Assembly: GCA_024638585.1 (NCBI GenBank)
Contig: JAHEKA010000003.1
Coordinates: 1-22,466, forward strand
Direction of reading: 5' to 3'
Length of the DNA stretch: 22,466 nt
Source of the DNA: Rhodospirillales bacterium
GTDB lineage: Bacteria > Pseudomonadota > Alphaproteobacteria > SMXQ01
Shown: positions 1 through 7,227 of the stretch, one piece after another
Numbering within the stretch: position 1 is the first letter of the stretch
Layout: every line of letters begins with the position of its first letter
Translations under genes and position numbers: made by a program
Notes under the pieces: model-generated
The model's input: only the letters and a program-made list of their open reading frames with translations
The model's database searches: none
Told to the model about the DNA's origin: nothing

Positions 1-337
1 GGGCGAGCGCGCGGCGCGGTGGACGCGTCCGTCCCGGTCGCCGCAGGACCGGGCGATTGGCCACCGTGCCCGGCGGATTGAGGATCACCCGCTGGCCGGG
101 CTTGTAACGGCTGCCGGGGAACAGGAGGTTGCCATAGGTGCCGGTCCCGCGGACACCGCCACCCGCATCGAGCACGGAAAGATCCACGGTGACCGGGGTG
201 GCGCTGGGACTGCCGATCACAACCGTGCGGTCTTGGGCCTGGGCGGGGCCGGCGTACCACGGCGCAAGCAGCGCGCCCGCAACCGCCCCCAGGAGCAGGG
301 CGAAACGGCGCCGTGGCGGAACTGCGGACAAGGTCAT
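1..337 (-). CDS. Secreted protein of unknown function, N-terminal fragment
   Basis: The gene runs off the left edge, so only about 112 N-terminal residues are visible. The start is the ATG at 337-335, with GGGAGA about 10 bases upstream. Residues 1-36 look like a signal peptide: an Arg-rich n-region, a Leu/Ala/Gly-rich core, and a probable signal-peptidase I site at AQA|QD. The mature part begins DRTVVIGSPSATPVTVDLSVLD and then turns Gly/Thr/Pro-rich with no recognisable domain. Some Rhodospirillales OmpA-like periplasmic proteins begin in a similar way (a VVVG...VDL.VLD pattern near the cleavage site), but the diagnostic C-terminal domain would lie outside the window, so this is only a guess. 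It follows the inositol-monophosphatase gene on the same strand after about 126 bp. Confidence 0.6.
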   Translation of the reverse strand, partial: MTLSAVPPRRRFALLLGAVAGALLAPWYAGPAQAQDRTVVIGSPSATPVTVDLSVLDAGGGVRGTGTYGNLLFPGSRYKPGQRVILNPPGTVANRPVLRRPGRTRPPRRALA

Positions 338-409
338 GACCTGACGTCTCCCTCATACCAAATATCGCGGGCGGCGGCCGATCCGTCCCGCGCAAGTTAT
401 TCAAATTCC

Positions 410-439
410 ACAATAGACCATGGTGGCCTTGGCAAACAA
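410..439 (-). promoter_or_regulatory. Possible sigma-70-type promoter for the secreted-protein gene
   Basis: Reading the minus strand, TTGTTT (439-434) and TATTGT (415-410) are separated by 18 bases and lie upstream of the ATG at 337. A short CCGC/GCGG hairpin just before it, followed by TTGTTT, could also end the upstream gene. Matches are modest (4 of 6 in each box), so this is tentative. Confidence 0.3.
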
Positions 440-463
440 CCGCCTTGCGGGAGGGGCCGCGGG

Positions 464-1294
464 TCAGGTCGCGGCGTATTCCTCCGCTTCGAGGATGGCG
501 CGTAACGCGCTATGGATCGGATCGTTGCCCGCGATCACCGAGCCGGAGCCCAGGACGTCGTCACCGCCGCCCAGTTCGCAGACGAAGCCGCCCGCCTCAC
601 GCACAAGAATAAGCCCCGCAGCAAGGTCCCAGGGGCCAAGGTTTTCCTGCCAATATCCCTCATAGCGGCCGGCGGCAACGAAGGCGAGGTCGAGCGCGGC
701 GCAGCCGAAGCGGCGGACGCCGCCGGCCTTGGCCATCAGGGCCGCGATGCGGGCCAGCGCCGCCTCGTGATCGTCGACACCAAGACCGGGCAGGCCGATG
801 GAGATCAGCGCCTCCTCCAGCCGGCGACGGCCGGAGACCCGCATGCGCCGGTCGTTGAGATAGGCGCCCTGGTTCTTGTCGGCCCAGTAGGATTCGTCGG
901 TCAGCGGGTTGTAGACCAGGCCGGCAATGACGTCGCGCCGGGCGCGTCCGGCACTGTGGCTGATCTGCTCCACGGCGATCGAGATGCAGAAGTGGGGGAT
1001 TCCGTGAAGGAAGTTGACGGTGCCGTCCAGCGGGTCGACGATCCAGCGCTGGGTGTCGTCCCGGCCGGGCGTTTCGCCGCTTTCCTCCATCAGGAAACCG
1101 AAATCGGGGCGCGCGCGGCCGAGTTCTTCCTTGAGGACCGTTTCCGCCTTGAGATCGGCGCTGGAGACGAAATCACCGGGGCCCTTGGGCGAAACCTGAA
1201 GCTGCTCGACCTCGCCGAAATCCCGGACCAACCCCCGCCCCGCCTTGCGCGCGGCCCGCTCCATGACGTTGATGAGGGGGGATTTGGCGGCCAT
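464..1294 (-). CDS. suhB: Inositol monophosphatase family protein (SuhB-like)
   Basis: Mg2+-dependent phosphatase of the IMPase/FIG superfamily, 276 aa, the usual length. The three metal-site signatures are present: EESGE around residues 70-74, WIVDPLDGTVNF around 84-95 (D87 and D90 as metal ligands), and GPWDLAAG around 220-227 (D223). Family members hydrolyse myo-inositol-1-phosphate or related sugar and nucleotide phosphates; SuhB homologues also act in rRNA transcription antitermination in enterobacteria. Substrate cannot be assigned from sequence. The start ATG at 1294 lies 9 bp after the efp stop codon, and AAGGAC at the end of efp serves as ribosome binding site. Translation is therefore probably coupled to efp. 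Confidence 0.93.
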   Translation of the reverse strand: MAAKSPLINVMERAARKAGRGLVRDFGEVEQLQVSPKGPGDFVSSADLKAETVLKEELGRARPDFGFLMEESGETPGRDDTQRWIVDPLDGTVNFLHGIPHFCISIAVEQISHSAGRARRDVIAGLVYNPLTDESYWADKNQGAYLNDRRMRVSGRRRLEEALISIGLPGLGVDDHEAALARIAALMAKAGGVRRFGCAALDLAFVAAGRYEGYWQENLGPWDLAAGLILVREAGGFVCELGGGDDVLGSGSVIAGNDPIHSALRAILEAEEYAAT

Positions 1295-1303
1295 GGGCGG
1301 GGC

Positions 1304-1873
1304 TCAGTCCTTGGCCCGTTCGACATAGGTGCCGTCGACGGTGGCGACGACGATGCGCATCCCGGTCTCGATATGGGGCGGCACCATGACCCGGGTTCCG
1401 TTGTCCATCTGCGCCGGCTTGTAGGAGGATGCCGCGGTCTGTCCCTTGACCACGGGATCGGCCTCGACCACGGCCATGGTGACGTGTTCCGGCAATGTGA
1501 TGGAGAGCGGCTCGCCTTCGTAGCTTTCGACCGTCACCATCATGCCGTCCTGGAGGTAGACAGCCTGTTCGTCGCTGACCAGGTCCTTGCCCAGGGTGAT
1601 CTGCTCGTAGGTCTCCGTATCCATGAAGGTGTAGCCGGTGTCCTCGGCGTAGAGGTACTGGTACTCCTTCTGGTCGAGGCGCACGCGCTCGACGGTTTCC
1701 GACGACCGGAAGCGCTCGTTGAGCTTGGTGCCGTCACGGATGTCCTTCAGCTCGACCTGCAGGTAGGCGCCGCCCTTGCCGGGCTGGGTATGCTGAATCT
1801 TGACCGCCACCCAGAGACGGTCCTTGTGTTCGATGACGTTGCCGGGGCGGATGGAGTTGCCGTTGACTTTCAT
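1304..1873 (-). CDS. efp: Translation elongation factor P
   Basis: EF-P binds the ribosome between the P and E sites and relieves stalling at polyproline stretches. The 189-aa product begins MKVNGNSIRPGNVIEHKDRL and has the three-domain KOW/OB/OB length. The domain I loop tip reads HTQPGKGG, with K33 at the position of the modified lysine of E. coli EF-P, so lysine modification is possible; no modification enzyme is in the window. A longer reading from an upstream ATG at 1987 would add 38 residues unlike the family, so the start at 1873 is preferred; AGGG lies upstream of it. Polyproline-rich TolA is encoded in the same window and would be a plausible client. Confidence 0.96.
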   Translation of the reverse strand: MKVNGNSIRPGNVIEHKDRLWVAVKIQHTQPGKGGAYLQVELKDIRDGTKLNERFRSSETVERVRLDQKEYQYLYAEDTGYTFMDTETYEQITLGKDLVSDEQAVYLQDGMMVTVESYEGEPLSITLPEHVTMAVVEADPVVKGQTAASSYKPAQMDNGTRVMVPPHIETGMRIVVATVDGTYVERAKD

Positions 1874-1978
1874 GATTTGCACCCTGGTTGAATGGGCCTG
1901 GATGAATGGCTTGCGGATTTGCGCCCCGCCCGGGCACGCCAGGGCCGGAGGCGGGCGGAAGCTATCAGGTTCGCCGAC

Positions 1979-1993
1979 CCCGCGCAACGCGGG
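1979..1993 (-). terminator. Hairpin between thiE and efp
   Basis: A perfect 6-bp inverted repeat, CCCGCG/CGCGGG, with a 3-nt loop lies in the 141-bp gap between the thiE stop and the efp start. There is no T-run, so termination is uncertain. It may separate efp-suhB from the upstream genes. Confidence 0.3.
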
Positions 1994-2014
1994 ATCGCGC
2001 GCGAGCCCGCGGAT

Positions 2015-2659
2015 TCAAGCGGCCGTGGCCCGCGCGTCGGCGATCGCCGTGTTGAAGGCGCGGACCGCGGCGCCCGGGCCGTCGGCGCAGCCCCACACCG
2101 CCCCGAGGACCGCCAGGAAATCGGCGCCGGCCTGCACCAGGGGAGCACAGTTGGTGGGCGTTATGCCGCCGATGGCGACGCAAGGAACGGTCATCAGTTC
2201 CGACCACCAGGCGAGGATTTCGGGATCCGGATGACCGATGGCGTCCTTACTGGCGGTCGGGAAGAAGGCGCCGAAGGCGACGTAGTCGGCGCCGGCCTCG
2301 GCGGCGATCATGGCGAGGTGGCGCGAATCGTGGCAGGTGACGCCGACGATGGCATCCGCGCCGAGTGCGGCGCGGGCCGTCTCATAGGTGCTGTCCTGCT
2401 GGCCGACATGGACCCCGTCGCAGCCGGTCTCGGCGGCCAGGTCGGGCCGGTCGTTCATCAGGAAGGCGACGTCCCGGGTTTGGGCCACCGGCGCCAGCCG
2501 CTCCGCCGCGGCGCGGATGGTGTCGTCGTCGACGTCCTTGAGCCGCAGTTGCACGCAGGCGACATCCCCGGCATCCAGCGCCTCGGCCAGGGTGTCGGCG
2601 AAGCTTTCCGGATCCAGGCGCTCCGGCGTGATCAGGTAGAGCCGGCAGGGCTCGGTCAT
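2015..2659 (-). CDS. thiE: Thiamine-phosphate synthase
   Basis: Condenses HMP pyrophosphate with the thiazole phosphate to make thiamine monophosphate in the cytoplasm. The 214-aa product follows the TIM-barrel ThiE pattern: VQLRLKD (about 36-42, pyrimidine/phosphate site), NDRPDLA (69-75, Mg2+/pyrophosphate Asp), GCDGVHVGQ (79-87), GVTCH (106-110), AFFPTASK (131-138) and the phosphate-binding AIGGITPTN (162-170). The start is the ATG at 2659, preceded by GGAGAA at about 10 bases; an upstream in-frame ATG at 2704 overlaps the previous gene. Alphaproteobacteria often carry a second, TenI-like ThiE paralogue, but the intact FPT-S-K motif favours true ThiE here. No other thiamin gene is in the window. 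Confidence 0.88.
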   Translation of the reverse strand: MTEPCRLYLITPERLDPESFADTLAEALDAGDVACVQLRLKDVDDDTIRAAAERLAPVAQTRDVAFLMNDRPDLAAETGCDGVHVGQQDSTYETARAALGADAIVGVTCHDSRHLAMIAAEAGADYVAFGAFFPTASKDAIGHPDPEILAWWSELMTVPCVAIGGITPTNCAPLVQAGADFLAVLGAVWGCADGPGAAVRAFNTAIADARATAA

Positions 2660-2700
2660 CGCGGGTCCGTTCTCCTGCTGCGCGTCAGGCGCCCGGCGGC

Positions 2701-3132
2701 TCAATGCTCGACGCTGGCGTATTCCCGGCGCGGTTCCATGATCTCCAGCCGGTTTCCGCCGGGATCGAATACGAAGAACCGCTCCTGATGAAAATCCCGG
2801 TCCTTGGAATAGGCCGCGGTCGCCTCTTCCACTTCGATCCCCTCGGCGGCAAAGCGTTCGCGCGCCGCGGCCAGGTCATCGACCTGGAAGCCTAAATGAT
2901 TGCGCAAGTTCTTGTTGACGTCGGCCTGGGTGACGCCCCGGGCGACGCCCAGGTGCAGTTCGTACCAGGGATCTTCCGAGATGCAGAAATGCGCCCCCGC
3001 CGGGCCCAGGCTGTCGGGCTTTTGCAGGCGTTTCAGGCCCAGCACCTCGCCATAGAAGCGGATACCTTCCTCTTCCTTCTCCGGCGGGACCTGGACGTTC
3101 AGATGATCGACGCGTTTGACCAACAGTCCCAT
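2701..3132 (-). CDS. VOC (glyoxalase / dioxygenase fold) family protein
   Basis: A 143-aa single-chain protein with two beta-alpha-beta-beta-beta modules of the vicinal oxygen chelate superfamily. Module 1 begins VKRVDHLNVQV (H10) and contains WYELHLG (about 57-62). Module 2 contains NHLGFQVDD (H79) and ends FFVFDPGGNRLEIME (E130). H10, E58 or H60, H79 and E130 are candidate metal ligands. Relatives include glyoxalase I, fosfomycin-resistance proteins and extradiol dioxygenases; the substrate cannot be read from sequence. GGGAGA precedes the ATG. It sits between aldolase and thiE in the same orientation with short gaps (54 and 41 bp), so co-transcription is likely. Detoxification of methylglyoxal leaking from triose phosphates would fit the aldolase neighbour, but that is inference. 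Confidence 0.85.
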   Translation of the reverse strand: MGLLVKRVDHLNVQVPPEKEEEGIRFYGEVLGLKRLQKPDSLGPAGAHFCISEDPWYELHLGVARGVTQADVNKNLRNHLGFQVDDLAAARERFAAEGIEVEEATAAYSKDRDFHQERFFVFDPGGNRLEIMEPRREYASVEH

Positions 3133-3186
3133 AGCTTGTCTCCCTATCTTGGATGAGCGGGCTTGGGGGCGGGCTGCCCGCCGCCC

Positions 3187-4116
3187 TTAGCCCTTGCCCT
3201 TGTAAATGTCGATGATGGTGTTGAGCATGGCAATGGCTTCGTCCCGGGGCCGCTGGAAGGTGTTGCGGCCGATGATGGAGCCGGTGCCGCCGCCGTCGCG
3301 AATGCCGCGCACCTCGGCCAGGATGCCGTCGAGATCCTTGGCTTCGCCGCCTGAGAACACCACCAGGCGCCGGCCGTCGAAGGCCGATTGCACGACATGG
3401 GCGATGCGCTCGGCCAGGGTCGCGCGGGGGATATTGCGGTCCTCGTAGACCTTCTTCGCCGCTTCCAGCTCCAGCGCCTCGGTCGGCGGCTTGACCTTGA
3501 TGATATGGGCGCCGATCAGGGCCGCCATCTGGGCGGCATAGGCGGAGATGTCGATCGCGGTCTCGCCCGCCTTCGACAGGTTGCCGCCGCGCGGGTAGGA
3601 CCAGATCACCACCGCGAGGCCGACCGCCTTGGCCTCCTCGGCCAATTCCCGGGCTTCCTCGATCATGTCGAAAGCCGCGTCCGATCCGGGATAGATGGTC
3701 AGGCCGATGGCGGCGCAGCCCAGCCTCAGCGCGTCGCTGACCGAAGCGGTGACCGCCTGATCGGCGTTATCCGTGAAACGCGCCAGCGAGTTTGAGCTGT
3801 TGACCTTGAGGATGGTCGGGACGGCGCCGGCGAAGGTGTCGGCGCCGGCCTCGATCATGCCCAGCGGCGCCGCGTAGGCCGAAAGTCCGGCATCGACGGC
3901 GAGCTGGAAATGATAGTGGGGGTCGTAGGCCGGCGGATTGGGCGCAAAAGAGCGCGCCGGGCCGTGTTCGAACCCCTGGTCGACCGGCAGGATGACCAGC
4001 TTGCCGCTGCCGCCCAGCTTGCCGTGCATCAGGATGCGGGCCAGGTTTCCCTTGGTCCCGGGGTTGTCGCTTTCGTAGTTACTGAGGATCTTCTTGACCC
4101 GTTGGCTGATCTTCAT
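3187..4116 (-). CDS. fbaB: Class I fructose-bisphosphate aldolase (DhnA/FbaB type)
   Basis: Reversibly cleaves fructose 1,6-bisphosphate to dihydroxyacetone phosphate and glyceraldehyde 3-phosphate through a lysine Schiff base. The 309-aa product starts MKISQRVKKILSNYESD, contains the family hallmark LVILPVDQGFEHG (about 40-52), the barrel strand HIIKVKPP (204-211, with the likely Schiff-base lysine K207 or K209), and phosphate-binding VVFSGGEAKD (252-261) and GSIIGRNTFQRP (279-290). It is unrelated to metal-dependent class II aldolase. The ATG at 4116 has GGGAGA upstream; reading further upstream adds 75 low-complexity residues not expected in the family. In many alphaproteobacteria the aldolase lies beside gap and pgk, which may be upstream but are not in this window. 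Confidence 0.93.
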   Translation of the reverse strand: MKISQRVKKILSNYESDNPGTKGNLARILMHGKLGGSGKLVILPVDQGFEHGPARSFAPNPPAYDPHYHFQLAVDAGLSAYAAPLGMIEAGADTFAGAVPTILKVNSSNSLARFTDNADQAVTASVSDALRLGCAAIGLTIYPGSDAAFDMIEEARELAEEAKAVGLAVVIWSYPRGGNLSKAGETAIDISAYAAQMAALIGAHIIKVKPPTEALELEAAKKVYEDRNIPRATLAERIAHVVQSAFDGRRLVVFSGGEAKDLDGILAEVRGIRDGGGTGSIIGRNTFQRPRDEAIAMLNTIIDIYKGKG

Positions 4117-4271
4117 TGCCTGTCGAATCTCCCTGCTCGGGGGCCCCGGCTGGTCCTCCCGGCCGGGCGCCCCGCACTCCGATGTGGTTCCCCGATAACC
4201 TAGATCATGGGCTCGCCAAATGGAACCGTCTGGCGGCCCGATAAAGGCATAAATCCGACCATTCCAGGCCG

Positions 4272-4299
4272 CCGGTCCAGGCCCCCGGTCCAGGCCCCC
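4272..4299. repeat. 13-bp tandem duplication
   Basis: The 13-bp unit CCGGTCCAGGCCC occurs twice head to tail with a partial third copy. It lies just downstream of the 141-aa gene and upstream of the aldolase gene. Probably replication slippage in very GC-rich DNA. Confidence 0.6.
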
Positions 4300-4310
4300 G
4301 GCCGGCCGTT

Positions 4311-4736
4311 TCAGCGCGACTTCCGCCGCTCCGCCAGCCAAAGCACCGCCGACCGTTCGGGATCAGGCGCGTCCAGCAGGTCCAGCGCCGGTCCGCGCCG
4401 CCCGGTCACCAGGCGGCAGCCGGCTGCGGCGGCGATGGTTTCAATGCGGGCGCGGGTCTTGGCGGGCGCGGTCAGGCGAATGGCCTCGATGCCGGTGCGG
4501 ATGGCGGCCAGCGCCAAGCCTGCTTCACGTCCGCAGTCGAGCACCGCTTCAAAGACGGCGTCGGGCTGGGCGGCGCGGGCCAAGGCCACCACTTCCGCGA
4601 ACCAGGCGGCGCCCGCGAAGCCGGCGGCACCGGCTGAACTTTGCAGCCGCACTTTTACCCCCGACCGCGCCGCGGCGGAGAGGGCGGCGCGGGCGTGGCC
4701 CAGGTTATGGATGATGAAGGTCGGCAGTTCTTGCAT
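4311..4736 (-). CDS. Conserved-looking protein of unknown function (141 aa)
   Basis: I do not recognise this protein. It begins MQELPTFIIHNLGHARAALSAAARSGVKVRL, has no signal peptide or membrane segment, is Ala-rich (alternating strand-helix character), and ends in a basic tail ERRKSR. Ribosome binding sequence GGAGAA sits 6-10 bases before the ATG, and the reading frame has normal high-GC3 codon use, so it is likely real. It is the first visible gene of the minus-strand series ending in aldolase, 195 bp from its downstream neighbour, and diverges from the zapA-side genes. The alternation of predicted beta strands (TFIIHN, VKVRLQS, AVFEAVLDCG, EAIRLTA, CRLVTG) would suit an alpha/beta fold, but no function is inferred. 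Confidence 0.75.
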   Translation of the reverse strand: MQELPTFIIHNLGHARAALSAAARSGVKVRLQSSAGAAGFAGAAWFAEVVALARAAQPDAVFEAVLDCGREAGLALAAIRTGIEAIRLTAPAKTRARIETIAAAAGCRLVTGRRGPALDLLDAPDPERSAVLWLAERRKSR

Positions 4737-4818
4737 GGACTTCTCCGCGGGGCGGCGGGACCACGTTAGGCGTGGGCGAAGAATCTTACAAGGTGGGGGC
4801 TTTTCGGGCCGGGGAGTG

Positions 4819-4846
4819 TTGACGCTTGATGGCGCCGCGTCTTAAT
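4819..4846 (+). promoter_or_regulatory. Putative promoter for the DUF4164-like / zapA genes
   Basis: TTGACG (4819-4824) and CTTAAT (4841-4846) are spaced 16 bases apart, about 85 bp upstream of the first plus-strand gene, in the 195-bp divergent intergenic region. The -35 box matches 5 of 6 and the -10 box 4 of 6. Position and direction fit; not tested. Confidence 0.4.
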
Positions 4847-4931
4847 CTGCCCAACGTCTGTGGGCAAGGGACTTGGGGGGTCCCGCGGGCGGTTGCGAGA
4901 ATGGGGCTACCGGGCCCGGGAGAGGGAATCC

Positions 4932-5168
4932 ATGGACGATCTGGCGTCGGCGCGAGAGCAATTGGAAAAAGCAGTGGCGAGGCTTGAGAGCGTGCTCGCG
5001 ACGCAGCCCACGGCCGACGATGGTGCCGCGCTGGGCGAGGCGCTCGAACAGGCGCGGTCGGAATACCGCAATCTGCGTGAGGCGACCGACGTGGTCTCCG
5101 GGCGCATCGACACCATAATCTCCCGGCTGCGCGCAACCCTGGAAGAAGACACAGCCCACGACGCTTGA
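4932..5168 (+). CDS. Small coiled-coil protein (DUF4164-like)
   Basis: A 78-aa acidic protein that is almost entirely helical: MDDLASAREQLEKAVARLESVL, then heptad-like AALGEALEQARSEYRNLREATDVVSGRIDTIISRLRATLEE. Length, coiled-coil character and location directly upstream of zapA match the alphaproteobacterial DUF4164 family, whose role is not established; a cell-division link is suggested only by its neighbour. The ATG at 4932 is preferred over an in-frame ATG at 4860 because GAGAGGGA lies just upstream and the extension is low-complexity Gly/Arg. The gap to zapA is 32 bp, so the two are probably co-transcribed. Confidence 0.8.
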   Translation: MDDLASAREQLEKAVARLESVLATQPTADDGAALGEALEQARSEYRNLREATDVVSGRIDTIISRLRATLEEDTAHDA

Positions 5169-5200
5169 CGGGTCGGTGGGAAAAGCGGGATTGGTTAGTC

Positions 5201-5530
5201 ATGGGTCAGATCAGTATTCAGGTCAATGGACGCAATTACGACATCGCCTGCGATGATGGCGAGGAGGAGCATGTCCAGCGCCTGGGGCGCTATGTGGACG
5301 AGAAGCTCGCCGAGTTGGTGACGCGGATGGGCCAGGTCGGGGATTCGCGGCTCTTGGTGATGGCCGCGCTGCTGATCGCCGACGAATTATCCGATACCTA
5401 CGGCAAGCTCGAAAAGATCCGCGGAGGCGCGGAAAACGGCGCTTCTGCCGACGATGGGGAGGCTGCCAAGAGCATCACCTTGCTGGCCGAGCGCATAGAT
5501 AATATTGCCGCCGGCCTGGAACGCGCCTAA
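5201..5530 (+). CDS. zapA: Cell division protein ZapA
   Basis: ZapA bundles FtsZ protofilaments at midcell. The 109-aa product begins MGQISIQVNGRNYDIACDDGEEEHVQRLGRYVDEKLAEL, the typical ZapA N-terminal beta-hairpin followed by a helix, then RLLVMAALLIADELSDTYGKL and a C-terminal coiled-coil dimerisation helix ending SITLLAERIDNIAAGLERA. The length is normal for the family. An in-frame ATG at 5165 overlaps the preceding stop codon, but MGQ at 5201 matches the conserved start of the fold, so it is chosen. The DUF4164-like gene upstream and 6S RNA plus ygfA downstream are the classical proteobacterial neighbourhood. Confidence 0.92.
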   Translation: MGQISIQVNGRNYDIACDDGEEEHVQRLGRYVDEKLAELVTRMGQVGDSRLLVMAALLIADELSDTYGKLEKIRGGAENGASADDGEAAKSITLLAERIDNIAAGLERA

Positions 5531-5544
5531 TTTCATCTCGAACG

Positions 5545-5695
5545 GACGCTGCCTTGCGCGTTAGGTCACTGTATTCCTGGGGCCAACATCAAAGCCCTCG
5601 GGAGCTGTCCCTGCCGGAGCCGTGGTTCCGGTACACGGCGCCCACCTTAGACTGAGGGCCTTAGTGAATAAGAAAGACCGACGGCCGGGCGGCTC
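5545..5695 (+). ncRNA. ssrS: 6S RNA
   Basis: 6S RNA mimics an open promoter and sequesters sigma-70 RNA polymerase in stationary phase. Recognised by position between zapA and ygfA, its usual place in proteobacteria, and by a nested fold about 150 nt long. TCACT (5566-5570) pairs with AGTGA (5663-5667), GCCCTC (5594-5599) with GAGGGC (5654-5659), and GCCGTG (5619-5624) with CACGGC (5634-5639) as the apical hairpin. Between the outer pairs, unpaired-looking GTATTCCTGGGGCCAACATC could be one side of the central bubble. The exact ends are not defined; a GC-rich imperfect hairpin at 5683-5710 may be the 3' terminator. Co-transcription with zapA or a separate promoter are both possible. Confidence 0.78.
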
Positions 5696-5710
5696 CGTTC
5701 GCCTCCGGCC
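5683..5710 (+). terminator. GC-rich hairpin after 6S RNA
   Basis: GGCCGG (5683-5688) and CCGGCC (5705-5710) form an imperfect inverted repeat at the expected 3' end of 6S RNA. No T-run follows, so it may be a processing boundary rather than a terminator. It would also hide any ribosome binding site for an ATG at 5714. Confidence 0.3.
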
Positions 5711-5764
5711 CTCATGGGCCGGCCGGTTTCCTTGACACCTCTAGCCCCGGAGGATGGCGGCCCG

Positions 5765-6358
5765 GTGCCGGCCCAGGATCCAGATCCCAAGCGAGAGCTG
5801 AGAGACCGGGCGCGCGCCGCACGGCGTGCCGCCCATGACCGGTTCGGTGCCCGTATCGGCCCGATCCTTGCCGCCAACTTCTTCGCCCGGTTCTCTCATC
5901 CGCCGAGCGTGGATATCGCGGGTTATTGGCCGATCGCCGAAGAGGCAGACGTCTGCCCGTTGATGACGGCGCTGGATGCGCGCGGCCACCGCGTCGCATT
6001 GCCCCGGGTGATCCGCCGAGGCGCGCCGCTCAGGTTCCTGCGATGGCGGCCGGGCGACCCCCTCGCGCCCGGGTTCGGTGCCATCCCGGAGCCAGCCGCC
6101 GACGGCGAGGCGATCGCGCCCCGGGTTCTCCTGTTGCCCCTTCTGGCGTTTGACGGGTCCGGGCGCCGGCTCGGCTACGGCGGCGGTTTCTACGACAGCA
6201 CCTTGGCCGCGATGCGGGCGCGGACCGGGGTCGAGGCGATCGGCGTGGCCTATGCGGACCAGGAGGTGGACAGCCTGCCCGCCGCCGACCATGATGAACA
6301 TCTCGACTGGGTTGTGACGGAGCTGGGCTGCCGCCGCTTCGGCGCACCCGATTCCTGA
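5765..6358 (+). CDS. ygfA: 5-formyltetrahydrofolate cyclo-ligase
   Basis: ATP-dependent conversion of 5-formyl-THF to 5,10-methenyl-THF, returning the storage/inhibitory folate to the one-carbon pool. About 197 aa. N-terminal PDPKRELRDRARAARRA carries the conserved Lys-Arg patch, AGYWPIAEEADVCPL follows, and the hallmark LGYGGGFYDSTLA (nucleotide-binding Gly loop) lies near the C-terminus. The GTG at 5765 is chosen because GGAGGA lies 10 bases before it and the product then begins like other family members; an in-frame ATG at 5714 would add 17 residues but has no visible ribosome binding site. Coupling to the upstream 6S RNA is widely conserved. The stop is followed by ymdB after 32 bp. Confidence 0.9.
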   Translation: MPAQDPDPKRELRDRARAARRAAHDRFGARIGPILAANFFARFSHPPSVDIAGYWPIAEEADVCPLMTALDARGHRVALPRVIRRGAPLRFLRWRPGDPLAPGFGAIPEPAADGEAIAPRVLLLPLLAFDGSGRRLGYGGGFYDSTLAAMRARTGVEAIGVAYADQEVDSLPAADHDEHLDWVVTELGCRRFGAPDS

Positions 6359-6390
6359 TCGGGGCTTGGGGTGGGAAGGCCGTATCAATC

Positions 6391-7206
6391 ATGAAATTGT
6401 TGTTTTGCGGGGATATCGTCGGCCGCCCCGGGCGGCGGGCGGTTTGCGATCACCTGCCGGGCCTGCGCCAGGAGCTCGCGCTCGATTTCGTTGTCGCCAA
6501 TGGGGAAAACGCCGCCGCCGGTTTCGGCCTGACCGCCAAGATCTGCGCCCAGCTTCACGACGCCGGGGTCGATATCATCACCACCGGCAACCATGCCTTC
6601 GACCAGCGCGAGATCATTCCCCATATGGAGGCCGACACGCGGGTGCTCCGGCCCGCCAACTATCCGCCGGGAACACCGGGCCGCGGCGCCGTCGTGGCGC
6701 GCACCGGAACGGGCAAGGAGGTCCTGGTCATCCAGGTGATGCTGCGGCTGTTCATGGAGGCCTTGGACGACCCCTTCCGCCTGGTGGAAGAGGCCCTGGC
6801 CGATCACCGCTTGGGCGAGACCATCGATGCCGTCATCGTCGACGTTCACGGCGAGGCGACCAGCGAGAAGACCGCCATGGCGCAGATGCTGGACGGACGG
6901 GTCTCGATGGTGGTGGGCAGCCATTCCCACGTCCCCACCGCCGACGGCCGTATCCTAAACCAGGGCACCGCCTATCAGACCGATGCCGGCATGTGCGGCG
7001 ACTACGACTCGGTGATCGGCATGGAAAAGGAAGAAGCCATCGCCCGCTTCGTCACCCGCATGCGCCGCGAACGGTTGTCGCCCGCCAACGGCGTCGGCAC
7101 GCTGGCGGCGGTGTTCGTCGAGACCGACGATGCGACGGGATTGGCGCGGCGCATCGCGCCGGTCCGGATCGGCGGCGTGCTGCAGGAAACCGGGCGCCCT
7201 ATCTGA
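6391..7206 (+). CDS. ymdB: YmdB-family metallophosphoesterase / 2',3'-cAMP phosphodiesterase-like
   Basis: A 271-aa calcineurin-like phosphoesterase of the TIGR00282/YmdB family. Metal-binding motifs are in order: MKLLFCGDIVGRPGRRA (D8), VANGENAAAGFG (E39, N40), TTGNHAFD (N and H around 66-67), VIVDVHGEATSEK (H about 150) and VVGSHSHVPTADG (two His around 175-177), followed by GTAYQTDAGMCGDYDSVIG. The Bacillus homologue hydrolyses 2',3'-cyclic nucleotides and influences biofilm and sporulation; the role in alphaproteobacteria is not known. Its neighbourhood (ygfA upstream, yebC downstream beyond mcp) is typical of the group, so the mcp gene and its repeat array may be a later insertion between ymdB and yebC. 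Confidence 0.92.
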   Translation: MKLLFCGDIVGRPGRRAVCDHLPGLRQELALDFVVANGENAAAGFGLTAKICAQLHDAGVDIITTGNHAFDQREIIPHMEADTRVLRPANYPPGTPGRGAVVARTGTGKEVLVIQVMLRLFMEALDDPFRLVEEALADHRLGETIDAVIVDVHGEATSEKTAMAQMLDGRVSMVVGSHSHVPTADGRILNQGTAYQTDAGMCGDYDSVIGMEKEEAIARFVTRMRRERLSPANGVGTLAAVFVETDDATGLARRIAPVRIGGVLQETGRPI

Positions 7207-7227
7207 GCCGTTTCTTAGGAAAAAGCT

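Noticed and set aside
512..1891. 459-codon plus-strand open frame opposite suhB and efp
   Set aside because: Antisense to two well-identified genes; high GC keeps the opposite strand open. The translation is low-complexity and resembles no protein.
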